Shown in pieces: positions 21,737-33,448 of a stretch of DNA of 64,000 nt. Under the pieces are notes generated by a model. The model saw only the letters and a list, made by a program, of their open reading frames with translations. It did not search any database and was not told the DNA's origin. Numbering within the stretch: position 1 is the first letter of the stretch; every line of letters begins with the position of its first letter. The position numbers and the translations under genes are program-made. This DNA comes from Axinella damicornis (taxonomy: Eukaryota; Porifera; Demospongiae; Axinellida; Axinellidae): contig OZ007512.1 in the NCBI GenBank assembly GCA_963931865.1, positions 5,106,883-5,170,882 on the forward strand, given 5' to 3'.

Positions 21737-22928
21737 AAGGCGAATACAGCTTATTGATTAGATGATGTGCTCCACAAATTAAACACTGATATTAATTTTA
21801 TTCAAAGCATTCAAAACATGATACTCAACATGTGATCATTGTAGCCTGATTAGGTGAATAACACATGAATATTGTACCACGCTGAGTGAATGCTCTACTC
21901 CACTCTGGGTATCCATGACTACTCCACTGAACAGCTGCAGCAATAGTGGGGCCAGTGAGGGAAAGCAACAGCAACTTCATTAGTAGCAATCCAAGGGTTT
22001 CACAGTGCAGTGTATGTGTATCAGCCAGGAGCCTAGAGCATAGATCCTGGGACAACTAAGGAGCTTATACAAGGCTGTAACTGTATTGTGTATTGGAACA
22101 TCGATTGGCTAGAGCCCCTAGTCTTGACCTCAGGTGAAACCCTCCCATAGCCACAACAATAGGCTGTGACTGTGGTCACCATTGGTGACCGGCGCCCATG
22201 AGATTGTCACAATTGATTCGTGACAGCACTTTAGCAATACTATGTTAGCAGTATGTCATATTGTCCTTGGTGCATCTCAGCGATGTAGAAGCATTTATGT
22301 TTGCACGTAACTGTGAGCAACGAAATTTGCTAGGGGCTACAATAATTCCAAGGAAATACGGTCACTCCGTTATAATAGAGTGACCGCATATCCTAGGACA
22401 TTTCACCACCACGACGTTTTTTCCTGGTGGCGAAATTTCCTGTGACACCAGTGCTGCAGCTGTTCACGAACCCATCTATGCAGAGTGCAGTAACAATCAT
22501 TTACATATTTGGTGCCAACATACTGATCTGGGTGGGTACACAGTTCACAATGTTATTTGGTACAACTGGTAAATATTCATTACGTAATGGAATCTAGTTA
22601 CATAGTATACAATATTCATTCACGTGTATAGTGCTTTGCTTGGGGTAAAATTATAGCTATGTTGGTCACATTGAATCCGGTGTACATCAAAAAATTCTAA
22701 ATTAAATTAATGCTTGTATTGGCAGTCCCTCTGTCCCTGTGAGAAGGTGAAAATATGACTCTCGAAGGGAGCTCACTCCATGTCGTGACAACGTACATTG
22801 TGGTACGATCTCTAGCCTCGTTCCCAGACTGTTTGGTGTGGGAATGAGGCCACTCACCAACAGGAGATTCAACTGAGAGTGATTGCTCCTGCTAGTGAGT
22901 GCACCAGTTGTAACAAGAGCTTGACAAG
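21737..22928. other. Non-coding stretch
   Basis: Nothing firm. A TAGCCTCGTTCCCAGACTG end at about 22816 belongs to the TAGCCTCG family, with a possible partner GGGAATGAGGCCA at about 22850, but no target duplication. Confidence 0.4.
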
Positions 22929-23221
22929 GCAAGGGGGTGACACTCCCATAGACGCAGTAGTCAGAGCTGCGACCAGGCTTATCAGTGAATCTTGACCCCG
23001 TATACTAAGGAAGGGGTGGAGTCGCTACACATTCTTCTGTATACTATCGGAGGTCAAGCGGTCAATGGCTGAAATACAGTGCAGTCAAACGGTCAAGAGC
23101 TTTTTTGCGATGCAGTCAAGTGGTCAAAAGCAGCAAAAATGATGGTCAAGATGTCTTGACCACGGTCGACCGGTCACTATTAACTCTGACTATGGTGTCA
23201 ATGGGAGTGTCACCCCCTTGC
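22929..23221. mobile_element. 293-bp MITE with 38-bp terminal inverted repeats
   Basis: GCAAGGGGGTGACACTCCCA at the left, continuing to GTAGTCAGAG, is the reverse complement of the right end 23184-23221 with few mismatches. The interior is rich in GGTCAAG/CTTGACC motifs. No coding capacity. Confidence 0.85.
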
Positions 23222-24018
23222 AAGGGTGAGGTGGAGCTGACAACGGATGATTCAGAACTGACTTAACCAATTGCAATCGCATGTAGGCCTGCAATAATTA
23301 TATTCCAGGCATTCGTTGAGGGGATTACTTTGGGATTTTTCTGGGAGGAACCAAGTTGGGGGTGGGGCACTACACCCCCAAATTGGTTCCTGTGATGGAC
23401 ACTGCATTCTATTATAGCCAGCCCCTTAGAGTCTGGTCAGAGAGTTATGTAATACTGTAAATTGGCCTCGCACTAACCTGTGGTCGCTTTCTCAGCCATA
23501 GCGAGGATCCAGGACCGCGCAGCTTGACACACCCAACAAGTCGCTCCCGGGTCCAGACAGTGAGCCAACATTGGAATCAGTAATAAATTATTGGAATCAG
23601 AAATTATGGTGGGTGGAGTTTGGTAAAGCGTTCGTGTACGTGTGCAGTTTGGTGACTTTGGTGAGCTAGCTAGCAATAGCACTGCACGGCGAGATGGAGC
23701 GCGGAGATCTCATCGCGACCACGTACGAAGACAGGGCAGATGGCAAGGTTAATCAGTCTATAGGCTAGCTAGACCATACTACGTGTACATTCTCGTCCCC
23801 AGACCCTCCATGCGTGCGTGGTTGATGTACGTGCGTGGTTGATGTACGCGTGGAGGGAGGGTCTGAGGACCAGGCTATTGGAAGATGCTTGTTGTGTGAG
23901 TAACAGGGCGTGCATGTAGCTCAGTGGGCTGTACTTATGTTTTGGTCCCGGTGCCAAGCAAGGCAAGGGGCGTATGTTACAAATATATTGGGCCTGGGGG
24001 AGGGGGTGAAGGTGGGCA
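23222..24018. other. Non-coding stretch with a hairpin near 23795-23865
   Basis: CCCCAGACCCTCCATGCGTG and CGCGTGGAGGGAGGGTCTGA form an imperfect inverted repeat around two copies of GTGCGTGGTTGATGTACG. No gene recognised. Confidence 0.5.
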
Positions 24019-24124
24019 GTGGCTCTCACTAGTGGATGGTAAATTATGACAGTGGGCATGCAGGATGGTAATTACCCCTAAGCCTGCGTGCCCACCGTGA
24101 TTACCATCCATTAGTGAGAGCCAC
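24019..24124. repeat. Nested inverted repeat (cruciform-capable)
   Basis: GTGGCTCTCACTAGTGGATG(GTAA) at 24019-24042 pairs with 24101-24124 with one mismatch. An inner pair GTGGGCATGCAGG/CCTGCGTGCCCAC lies between them. Confidence 0.9.
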
Positions 24125-25329
24125 GGCTATGTCAAGTAGGTATACATGTAGATCTGTACTTTAGCTGCTCAACAATAAGACTGTCCAGTCACCTTGAGGC
24201 CATATTTTCATGGTGAGACAAAACGATGATGCTTTGCGGTATGGTCTGCCCGGGAGTGTGCCTCATGTGTGACTGATTACAGTCCTCTCACAGATTGGCT
24301 GTGATTATAGTGCTAGTCCCACACTCATGGTCGCACAAGGAAACTCACGGGTGGTTGGTCTTCCTCTGCAATTTCACCCTGAGTGTGTTGGACCTGCTGC
24401 CTTCATTTTGCCAGAAGATTCCGAGGTGTCCATGCACCTTCGGAGGGTCATGTCCAATGACATTGACTCTGGTCTCAATGTGCACCGTGTGCAATTGCCC
24501 CCTGGCCTCATTCCCACCCTCCTTGAATGGATGGGAATGAGACTGACCACTAAACAGGTCTCCTGGGCAACGTCCTGCACTGGGCCACCCCCTTTAGCTA
24601 GGCCACCGGAACGTAGTGTAAATCAGTGTTCTGGCTACAACTTTCAATCCAAGTGGAGCAGGCCACGTGTTCACAGTAGACTTCTGTTTTCACAACAGTT
24701 CTAAATCAGCCATTATGAATCACTGGACTACTCCACTGGAGTGGAATACTGGAATTGAACACGTGCTGGAACAGCCTAAACTGCTACAAAAATGCCTCAC
24801 TCAGTATAAGACAAATACTCATTCTCAAAGTTACGTCACTACAGTTGCTATACAGCTTGTTGAGGCATCTATCTTTCCAAAATAATGTCACGTGAATATT
24901 CAACCATGAGCTTCAATGGTATTCTAATAGATGATTGATTATGTTAGAAGCTGGAGTTGTTGAAAATTTAATTAGCTCCACACCCCTTTCTTCAACCACT
25001 CCTTGAAATCATGTGTAGATAGATGTCAGTACAATGACATTTATGCACTTGAAGTGGTGTCACTGTTCTTTCACTTTATTGATGTGACTCCCTCACCAGG
25101 TGAGAAGAGAGCGATGAAGTTACTACACTGAGGAGATGAGAACGCCTGCCCGAGAGTACTTCCAGCAAGTCTCAGGTGAGAGGTTCATTTGTTGTCTCAG
25201 TGTCCCATTCGCAGTCTCCAAACCTCACTCCCCTCCCCCTGTGTGCAGTAGGCATGAAGCACTTCCTCCCCCTCCCCAACAGTAAACTATAACAAGGGTG
25301 GGGGGCTATAGTGTTTAATGTTGGAGGTG
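24125..25329. other. Mostly non-coding; one unassigned open frame
   Basis: A plus-strand frame at 24327-24704 reads LPLQFHPECVGPAAFILPED and LPPGLIPTLLEWMGM. Its composition is protein-like, but no family is recognised and splice sites are unclear. The rest shows no feature. Confidence 0.3.
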
Positions 25330-25600
25330 CTATACCCCGTGCGCTACTTTTATTATAGCCTACTGCAGATTTGTAATACAGCATGCATATGAGATAGCTA
25401 GGCGTACCGAGTTTAATACAGCAGAATACGATACCTACATGTAGCAAGCGAAACTACTGTAGAGGCTAGTATTTTCTGAATTCTGACACTTCTGTTCTGA
25501 ACCAAGCCTTCAACAAGGCCTTCACTGCTCAAACCACATGGACAGACAGACAGACAGACAGACAAACCGATCACTCTACCCGTGCTGCGCATGCACACGG
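25330..25600. repeat. Dispersed repeat containing CAGA microsatellite
   Basis: Shared with 43395-43690: TACCCCGTGCGC-ACTTTT, AATACAGCATGCA, GCTAGTATT followed by TTCTGAATTCTGACACTTCTG. This copy also has five CAGA units at about 25542-25564. Confidence 0.7.
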
Positions 25601-25724
25601 GGTAATAATAATGATTTTCTCTCACCAAAGGGGTTCTTTGTGGCAACTTTGCACTTTTCACTGCACTGCCATGCAGCTGGAAGCCTATGTCAGCCATTCA
25701 AGTGCCAACTTGTATGATGCACAA

Positions 25725-26128
25725 CAGGAGCTTATGAGCGGCGAAGCCGCGAAGGAGCGTGTAACTCCGGTTCCGTCCAAATCCTACGTATTTACGTTTT
25801 GGAAACGAAGAAGAAGGCGTCTCCAAATGGTGAGGGGTCCCGGGATCTTCAAATCTACCACGTTTTTGTGGCAAATTGCTTTCACTGTCACCCGTTCGCT
25901 TGGCCATCTCACTGCGGCTAGGTCAAAGGCGCTCCGCTGAGTGAGTGTCAAACTTCTCACATCGCTACCACAGAAAACGTGGGATTTTATGTCGTCATTA
26001 TGACGCTAGATTGACGAACAGGTTTCCATATTTGGAAGTTCGCTAGCTAATAATTTGGATTTGGACGGCACTCGGGCGTATGCGGTAGTTGCACGCTCCT
26101 TCGCGGCTTCGCCACTCATAAGCTCCTG
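25725..26128. mobile_element. 404-bp TIR element with 7-bp target duplication
   Basis: CAGGAGCTTATGAGCGGCGA at the left is matched by the reverse complement of the right end (CAGGAGCTTATGAGTGGCGA), extending about 40 bp. TGCACAA flanks both sides (25718-25724, 26129-26135). A minus-strand frame inside starts MAKRTGDSESNLPQKRGRFE, which may be the remnant first exon of an element protein. Confidence 0.88.
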
Positions 26129-26256
26129 TGCACAATGAACGAGTGAAAGTAGGGGGAGGGTGCCGAACAACTATATACTGGGTTGCCAGGCTCGACTACA
26201 AGGTCAATAGTGCATACATGTAGTAGGTAGGAGCAGTCAGAGTTCATGACCGAGAT

Positions 26257-26827
26257 CAAGAGCGCATGATGACATCATTGTTTTTTCACGGCGGAGGAGG
26301 AAGAGCGTGTGACTTCGTATTCTCCCGTGGTGAAGGCAGAATCTTTCGCGTGTACTAAAAATAGCACATCCGGTCACGTTGTATCTAGATTGCGGGTCAG
26401 AAGAGAGCGTGAGAAACGATACAGCTGCGAAATAGTCGCTCTCGAGCCAGAGGACTATCAGTCAGAGACAGAACTGGGCCAATACCACCCCCTTCAACTT
26501 CGAAGTACTTCGTGGAGCAAACAATCATCCACCGTTTCTCCCCGTCCGACTTTCAGGCTTGGGTAGAACGCAAAACGAATCGCTTTGTGTCGATAACGGC
26601 TGTGAGAACGCAGACTTCGCAAGGTGAGCTCTGAGCGCTCCATTTACAGCTAGCTAGCAACTTTACTACGAGTACAGTGGCGTGATATCCGTGATGAAGC
26701 CAACGTGTTGAGCTCACGTGTTCTATTTTTAGTACATGCCAGAGATTCCACCTGTTTCAAATTTTTGCCAGTCACACGCTCTTCCTCCTCCGCCGTGAAA
26801 AAACAATGATGTCATCATCCGCTCTTG
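26257..26827. mobile_element. 571-bp TIR element with about 58-bp TIRs and 7-bp target duplication
   Basis: CAAGAGCGCATGATGACATC followed by ATTGTTTTTTCACGGCGGAG at the left is matched almost perfectly by the right end. CCGAGAT flanks both sides (26250-26256, 26828-26834). An internal inverted pair ACTAAAAATAG/CTATTTTTAGT is also present. The 85-codon internal frame (26309-26566, containing VRREREKRYSCEIVALEPED) is unrecognised. Confidence 0.92.
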
Positions 26828-26839
26828 CCGAGATGCATT

Positions 26840-27230
26840 AAGATTTTAACTGTGTGTTTGTGTGTCTGTGTCAGAAGTGGGATGTTAGTGGGGCGGGACT
26901 AGACTAATGACACGCGACCTTCGTACTTCAATTTACTAAACTTCGAACTCCGCGAAGAATGTTCAAGAACAGCTGGTGGATGCAATCGTGGTGAGCACTA
27001 ACAGCAGTCAAAGCGGACATAGCTACAGTTGAAGTGTACACAATCGGGGAGCAGCAGTTGAAGCAGACACAATCCTGGGGAGCAGTTGGTAATCGGGGAT
27101 CGTGAAGGGGATGCAAGCGGCGAGCAGCAGCTGAAGCGGACGCAATCGGGGAGCAGCAGCTGAAGCGGACGCTATGGAACGGGGAGCAACAAGGGAGCAG
27201 CAGTTATAGCGGATCAATGCAATACCAGTC
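26840..27230. repeat. Second copy of the CAGCAG-AAGCGGA composite element
   Basis: Same left flank as at 3655 (ATTAAGATTTTAAC, GGGACTAGACTA, CGCGACCTTCGTACTT, CGAACTCCGCGAAGAA) and a shorter degenerate AGCAGCTGAAGCGGACGCAA array. Confidence 0.8.
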
Positions 27231-27529
27231 AGTGAAGGGAGGATGGATGTTTATAGGCATGTGGTTAGTTAGAGTCACTGTGAATACATAAGGTCCCTAC
27301 CTCTGGGTCAAGTGCCTTCTTGTTCTTATGTAAACTTACAGCACAGGTGCATTCTGTTGCTAAGGTGTTGCCAACTTCATTTGTAGAAACATCCCAATGA
27401 GACAGGTCCTTCAGTTTTCTGCAGTCTCATTCCCAGACCTCCTGAGAAGGCTGGGCATGAGACTGCAGTTACACATTTCAGCTACTTATTGTTATCAGTT
27501 AGTTGGCTTCAACCTTTGGAATCCATGTG
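27231..27529. other. Spacer with a small palindrome
   Basis: CTGCAGTCTCATTCCCAGAC...GGCTGGGCATGAGACTGCAG at 27418-27467 forms a 50-bp imperfect palindrome whose ends resemble the TAGCCTCG family. No gene. Confidence 0.5.
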
Positions 27530-27687
27530 CAGACCTGTCAACCTTGGCCAGGTAAAAATCTGGGGAATTTAAAATTACCAGTAGCAAAAACCTGGAGATT
27601 GGTGTCCAAAAACTGGAGATCGCGTCCAACCATAGTAGGTGAACGTACCATATCGCTAGTCTCGCAGGCCAGACTTTAGAGGCAGTA

Positions 27688-27727
<40 letters not shown>

Positions 27728-28353
27728 CGTGTGAAAAATCGCCTGGGAACGAGACTACCGTATCGCAGGGACCTTCTCATTATGTTAACAGAACAACATA
27801 ATTGTATTGTGCATTTGCAACATCCATTACAGAGACTCAAAATGCGACTATGTTAGGTCTTAGCTATGTTCCCTATTGTACATTGTTGTTGCCTTTTTAG
27901 ATGTACTTAGATATGGATACTTGGTTGCTCCACAGTACGCCAGCTTTCGTCTTTTAGAAGATTCCAGCTGACTGCCTCCTTCTGTTGGTAATGCTTGAGT
28001 CGAACGCTTCGCCATCGTAGTACATGTAGTACCCGCATCAACCTGGGCACGAGACCACGCTAGTTTCGTCCCCAGACCAACTTGAGCAAAGTCAGTCTGG
28101 GGACGAGACTAGGCTACATGTACTTGTACGTACGTACGTACGCACGTACGTTGCATGATGCCTGAGCTAGCTAGGCTGCTAGCTAGGTCCGAGTCTAGTC
28201 GAGACGTGCTGGATTGCCGGTTGCTTCTTACTTCCAAATTTTTATCCGCAGGTAAGCCGCTAGCCGTGAGAATTCGAAGCAAAACCGGGGGACCTGGGGA
28301 ATGTGCGCCAAACCGGGGGTCTCACGGGCAAACCGTGAGAGTTGACAGGTCTG
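27530..28353. mobile_element. TIR element with CAGACCTGTCAAC ends and nested MITEs
   Basis: CAGACCTGTCAAC at the left is matched exactly by the reverse complement of the right end. CATGTG flanks both sides (27524-27529, 28354-28359), an apparent 6-bp duplication. The element carries a nested 101-bp MITE, a 38-nt poly-C run and a 53-bp palindrome at 28061-28113 (CTAGTTTCGTCCCCAGAC...GTCTGGGGACGAGACTAG). Confidence 0.75.
27657..27757. mobile_element. 101-bp MITE, TAGCCTCG family, 9-bp target duplication
   Basis: TAGTCTCGCAGGCCAGAC at the left and the reverse complement of the right end TAGTCTCGTTCCCAGGCG are flanked by CCATATCGC (27648-27656) and CCGTATCGC (27758-27766). The 38-nt poly-C run (27689-27726) forms much of its interior. 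Confidence 0.85.
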
Positions 28354-28379
28354 CATGTGACCTTTCTGATATTGACATG

Positions 28380-28720
28380 TGATTGGTTGTACTGAGCTCT
28401 TATAATTCCGGACACACCACTGCATCACCTGCACAGTGGCAGGTACATTAGGAAATGGATCACTGAAAAAAATCATCCTGCCTGATTCTACTGGAACTCC
28501 TCCCTTTCCAAGACCAGAATCAATAATTGTGCTTGATTCCATTTTGAGCCCACTCCTAACTGTTCAACAGGGACACATAGGTGTCCACCCTTAATTGAAC
28601 AAACATTTTCCGGGCCATCACCCCTGACAGCTTGAGGAGATTTGGCTACAATTGAACTTTTCCCACACCCCTGGGATGGTGTGCATATTTTAAGAGCTCC
28701 TATTGATATTACATACTTGA
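28380..28720 (-). CDS. Possible exons of an unidentified gene
   Basis: On the minus strand a frame with SSIVAKSPQAVRGDGPENVC and GGHLCVPVEQLGVGS is followed, in a shifted frame, by SGRMIFFSDPFPNVPATVQ ending at CAG|GTGATG. The peptide composition is protein-like and possible splice sites are present (CATCCCAG near 28674). No family was recognised and no function is assigned. It could be part of the same transcription unit as the exon at 29100. Confidence 0.25.
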
Positions 28721-29099
28721 GCAACACTGCTGCAGCAGCAGCCATTGATGGACTGAGGGAAACTGTCTGTTGTACCTCTGTGTGTGCATGTGTGTATACA
28801 TGTATATGTGATAGAGGGATGGATTTGAGCACCCCCTCCCTCCGCACACAATTGATAGGGTGTGGAAGAGATGGTGGAGAAACTGATGGACAGAAACCCA
28901 AGGACAGGAGAGAGATGATGTAGGTGGGTAGAGGAGAGAGGGAGGGAAGATGGGAGACAGGGGTGGGGGGAATATGAAGGCCTGAGGTTACAGGATAGTC
29001 ACCGTAGGCATGTCAGATGGGTTATTTGAACTAGCACATAGAAATTGACCCAGTACAGCATGCGTTCTGCATGATGGTGTTTTGTTCAAACAACTTCTG

Positions 29100-29237
29100 C
29101 TTGACTTCTGTACGTTGTAGAACCTGCAGCAAGCAGTTGCTTCCATGAGCATTCTCACACAATGGCAAAAAGGCTATCATGTGCACCAGTCCAATATTCA
29201 CTGCTTCAATGAGACTGTATAGTTTTTCTTGCAGCCT
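29100..29237 (-). CDS. Possible internal exon, unidentified protein
   Basis: A strong minus-strand acceptor (CCTTCCCTGTCCTCAG) opens a frame reading LQEKLYSLIEAVNIGLVHMI and AFLPLCENAHGSNCLLQ, then GTTCTACA (weak donor) or continuing VLQRTEVKQKLFEQNTI. It looks helical. The family is unknown. Confidence 0.3.
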
Positions 29238-29493
29238 GAGGACAGGGAAGGAGGTGTAATGAATTGGGCACTTTTCCTGACCATACTCCAAAAACACGTA
29301 CCCATATGACATGTACAATCTCTTACATGCGGAACATGCTACAGCTAATGGTTACTGTGTGTATTGTGCCTCCCTCTGTAGGCCGGAGTGAAGCATGTGA
29401 TCCTATACTGCTGTGAGCTACAAGGCAGAGATGCTGGAAAGGGGGCTGAAAGAGCAGGAGCAAGTGGTTAGGACTGTAGAGGCATGCTACACT

Positions 29494-29935
29494 TTAACCC
29501 TTTTCCACCTAATGACGCCATATGGCGTCATGAGACTTTTAGTCACGTCTGGCAATGTCCTTGGGAGGTAGGTTCTGCGATAGCAGAAAGGGCGGGACAA
29601 GGGGAGGTGGGTGGGTGCACCCGGAGGGTGCAAACAGTATGGCCATGTCTGGGCTCTGTGGTAGAAAGATCTTGGTCGGCACTGGGAGGGCCATTTCTGC
29701 CGTTTTTGGCATAAATGGACTTAGAAAGTAGCTGTCTTGCCTTGTAGGCCCTCCTGTTCATGGTCCGTATTTTTTCTATGGAAGGTTGGCTACTTCTCCG
29801 GAGGCTTGATTGCTAGTTCGTTAGTTGGTGGGTGTGGTTAAGTCAAGTATATGCTTATTGTAGCTGAAATTACCTGTCTGAGCAGTTTCGAGCCCAGCAA
29901 CGCCAGGGAACAGAAATTAGGGTATGTTTAAGTGT
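29494..29935. mobile_element. TTAA-family element with palindromic left end
   Basis: It starts TTAACCCTTTTCCACC and then the perfect palindrome TGACGCCATATGGCGTCA at 29513-29530. Downstream, TGGCAATGTCCTTGGGAG, GGGAGGTGGGTGGGTGCACC and CTTGCCTTGTAGGCCCTCCT match the element at 62035-62801. The right end is not clearly defined; the end given is approximate. Confidence 0.7.
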
Positions 29936-30275
29936 TCTATAGACTGAAAATAGGGCTGTGCGATAGGTAATTTATCGTTTATTGTGATATTATCGTGATA
30001 GAGATATTGGATATTGATTATCGTGATAATGCCATGTGACTTTAATAGCCTAAACGGCATTACAACCTTGCTGTTTCCTGTGTAGAGCATGTTAACCACT
30101 GCCACTAAGACGTGTTCTATATGGACTAGCCGCGTCAATACTGGAAAAAGAGAGGGTTGTACATCCCGGGATGGGGGGTGATACTTGGGAATCTCCGGAT
30201 ACTTGGATAAGGGGGGGGGGGAGATGATGGGCATTTACTTAGTACTTCATGGACAAGTCTTGTTGTCTCTGGACA
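29936..30275. other. Non-coding stretch
   Basis: TTATCGTTTATTGTGATATT-rich sequence and a short G run. No gene recognised. Confidence 0.4.
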
Positions 30276-30583
30276 TGAGTGGGATGGTTCCTCCCCTGGT
30301 GTTAGTGTAATAGCAGTGAGCTGGGAACGAGGCTAGGATGGTTCCTCCCCTGGTGTTAGTGTAATAGCAGTGAGCTGGGAACGAGGCTAGGATGGTTCCT
30401 CCCCTGGTGTTAGTGTAATAGCAGTGAGCAGGGAACAAGGCTGGGATGGTTCCTCCCCTGGTGTTAGTGTAATAGCAGTGAGCTGGGAACGAGGCTAGGA
30501 TGTTTCCTTCCCTGGTGTTAGTGTAATAGGAGTGAGCTGGGAACGAGGCTAGGATGGTTCCTCCCCTGGTGTTAGTGTAGTAG
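30276..30583. repeat. 54-bp minisatellite, about 6 copies
   Basis: Unit: GGATGGTTCCTCCCCTGGTG + TTAGTGTAATAGCAGTGAGC + TGGGAACGAGGCTA. The last part is the reverse complement of TAGCCTCGTTCCCA, the terminus of the TAGCCTCG transposon family. Confidence 0.92.
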
Positions 30584-31664
30584 TACAGGTGTTCATATTA
30601 TAAAACTTGCTTCAGGGAATTTCCCTAGTGGACAAAGTAATTGATGAGTACTAGTTTAGAAATGGGAAAATGTCTGACACATGTACAGCGTAAATCACTT
30701 CACTGACATCAGTACTGACGTCAGAAAATATATTTGTTCAAACACTCTAGAATCTCTACATGCTATGGTGTAATTGGCTCAAGCGATTAGGAATTTCCCT
30801 AGTTGACTAATAATTGAGTTGTAATTGTCCAATTGAGTACTAGTTTTAGAATGACATCACAATCTTTGCACAGCACAATCACTTCACTAGAATTTTTGTT
30901 CCAAGAGTTGACATGCAAGGAACAGCCTAGTTTGTCAACAGATTCAATCTTTCAGGCCCTACCTGCCCTGAGACAAATTTAACTTCTGGAAAGTGATCAG
31001 ACAATGTGTCAGACCACTTCCGGACGTGATCGGACATGGTCTGACACCATTTTTCCATTTATCGCCCACCATTCACTTGAAGTGCTATGGTGTGTTGTAG
31101 TGAATTCTGTGATTAACTGGCTTATGGTAACTATGCATGTACATGCTGCGCAAGCGTGCAATGAAAGCGTAGCTCACGACCAGTTCCTTGTTTGCACAGC
31201 ACAGAGGTACGTGAGACATCGTCACTCCACGTGCACGTTGCTGGTATGTGGAGGTACCTGCGAATAGAGTTTATGGAGATCAGCTTACTTTTGTACTCCC
31301 TGCATGTTGAAAACACAGAAGAGCCGCGAAACCTTGGTCCTGTTTGTCTTTGTTGCACTTTAGCGACGTCAACATCTGGTCTTGCCGATCGAATTTCCGC
31401 ACGCGGCCACTTCTCGAACGGCGACTTGATACATGTGTATGTAGCCTTGTTTACGGTGCTGTACCATGACAGAGCTTATGCTAGCACTTGGAAATGGAGG
31501 CTCTGTCTGGGAACAAGACTACCGAGCAGCAGGACACTTTCGACCGGCCATTTTGTAAGACTGCGATACCGTGTGGTCGGTCACGTGCCTTTTTCATTCC
31601 GATTTTGTCCGTTGACCGACCGTTATATTTGTCTCTGCTGCCTGGCATCCAATTGGCTCAGGCC
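30584..31664. other. Non-coding stretch
   Basis: Open frames at 31004-31267 and 31192-31668 lack motifs or splice structure. A diverged duplication (AGGGAATTTCCCTAGTGGAC at about 30613 and AGGAATTTCCCTAGTTGACT at about 30789) spans about 175 bp. Confidence 0.4.
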
Positions 31665-32650
31665 TTAAGGTAGGAAGCACGGCATCGGCGAAATCGCGCA
31701 ATTTTGCTCGTGAATAATTAATGAGATGATGTCACTCGCATACGGTTATATAGAGTTATTCATCTGTTTACGTTTTCCCATGGCGGCAACCGGAATAAAC
31801 AAGGGGGGCTTCTCTCTTTGATGCGGCTAGCGGCCCTTTCTAGTTTCAAATCGGTACTCTGATGTGGCCGTTCGGTACTTTGAAGATTTGTTTGAACACT
31901 CTTTTTTTTTTTTTATTTTTTTTTTTTTTACGTAAGAAGCTATTCTGGCTTATTGAATGTAGCGAGGGGATATCTGAGTGTGAATAGCTAGGTCGAGTGA
32001 GCAGAATGTTTGTTGGGCTGCTGAAGTGGCCGAAGAACAGCCTGGAAAGTGAACAGCCTCCGACAGCTCCCTGGCCAAGGTACTCTAGAGAGTTGACCTT
32101 TCGGCATTACAGGCCCCGCCCATTTTCGTGTTAGGGCGAATTTGGCTGGTTTGGTAGCTGGACTGGGCTGGTGAGAGGGAGTAGATGTGTGGCCAAAACT
32201 CTGTAACCGAGAGGTGAACGTGGAAAAGCATCCCTAGTTTTGCAGGGGGTAGGTTGACCTTTTGAAGAGTGCCCTTGGCTTGAGTCGGTTTTAGCTGGTG
32301 TGCGTGGAATTTTTTTTGAAAGCCTAGGGTAGCCAAACCTCTGTTTTTGAGGGTGGCAGTGAGTTTTGGGCTGTAGCCTGCAAGTGAGGAGAGCAGGTGG
32401 TAAATCCATCCGTAGTGTTTTGGCCTGTTTAGTGTGTGTATTGATGATGGGGTCAGAGTGTGGGTGGGGCCTTGGAGAGGGTCCAAATTTTCAGTTTCGT
32501 AGAGGGCCTTAAAATTGAGTTTTAGGGCATTTTCAAGCAGAGGGAGCAGTTTGATGCAAAGTATTGCTGAAACTTGTGTACGCTTTGATGCTGCCCATTT
32601 ATCCATCAACTTGGTTTCGGAGATCGCGGTACCCATGTTTCCTACCTTAA
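31665..32650. mobile_element. TTAA-flanked TIR element, about 980 bp
   Basis: TTAAGGTAGGAAGCACGG at the left and TTAAGGTAGGAAACATGG as the reverse complement of the right end. TTAA at 31665-31668 and 32647-32650 is consistent with a TTAA target duplication. The interior has T-rich runs (about 31900-31930). A 183-codon minus-strand frame (32085-32636) opens near the right end but shows no known motif. Confidence 0.75.
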
Positions 32651-32693
32651 ATTATGTCTGCTGTTCTGCCCAAATGGCCAGGGTTTGACACTG

Positions 32694-33072
32694 CAGGGTA
32701 CAGTTGGTGTTCCAGAGTGGCCTGGGTATGAGGTCAGGGTACAGTTGGTGTTCCAGAGTGGCCTGGGTATGAGGTCAGGGTACAGTTGGTGTTCCGAGTG
32801 GCTGGGTATGAGGTCAGGGTACAGTTGGTGTTCCGAGTGGCTGGGAATGAGGCCAGGGTACAGTTGGTGTTCCCGAGTGGTCTGGGTATGAGGTCAGGGT
32901 ACAGTTGGTGTTCCCGAGTGACTGGGTATGAGGTCAGGGTACAGTTGGTGTTCCTGAGTGGCCTGGGTATGAGGTCAGGGTACAGTTGGTGTTCCCGAGT
33001 GGCTGGGTATGAGGTCAGGGTACAGTTGGTGTTCCCTAGTGGTCTGGGTATGAGGTCAGGGTACAGTTGGTG
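32694..33072. repeat. 41-43-bp minisatellite, about 9 copies
   Basis: Unit: GGGTACAGTTGGTGTTCC + GAGTGGCCTGGGTATGAGGTCA. The long open frames on both strands across it are by-products. Confidence 0.95.
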
Positions 33073-33299
33073 TCCATGGAGTTCTATCGCCGTACCATCC
33101 CCAGTTGCTGCTCCTCTTCCCTCCAGGAGAGGTTCATGTCCCTCGAGAAGGAGGTCTTCCCTTTCATGGCACAGGATGGGGAACTGTTGCTTTGACCTTG
33201 AAAGTAAGTTTGCAAAATCTAGTGCTGCAGATATATGTTTGTATAATGTGGAGTACTTGGTCAATCATTGGACACTATGTATATAGGATCACATACTCC

Positions 33300-33404
33300 T
33301 AGCCTCGTTCCCAGGCCATTCCCACCCCCAGTATTTGATCACTTGCCATATGCTAGTACGACAGGAGAAGGCCTGGGAGATCTGGTCATGTGCGATGACA
33401 GTTA
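33300..33404. mobile_element. TAGCCTCG-family MITE, 105 bp
   Basis: It starts TAGCCTCGTTCCCAGGCC and contains GAAGGCCTGGGAGATCTGG near the right. ACATACTCC flanks both sides (33291-33299, 33405-33413), a perfect 9-bp duplication. The right tip is diverged. Confidence 0.7.
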
Positions 33405-33448
33405 ACATACTCCTACATTTGTTAGGGTTTTGGAGGCCATATCATTAA

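Noticed and set aside
24327..24704. 125-codon frame with protein-like composition
   Set aside because: No recognised family or conserved splice boundaries; noted only in the spacer description.
32085..32636. 183-codon minus-strand open frame starting near a TTAA element end
   Set aside because: No known motif, composition follows the G/T-rich strand, and no relatives in the window. Possible element protein but unsupported.
32734..33286. 166-176-codon frames on both strands across the 41-43-bp minisatellite
   Set aside because: They shift with repeat indels and encode only the repeat translation.
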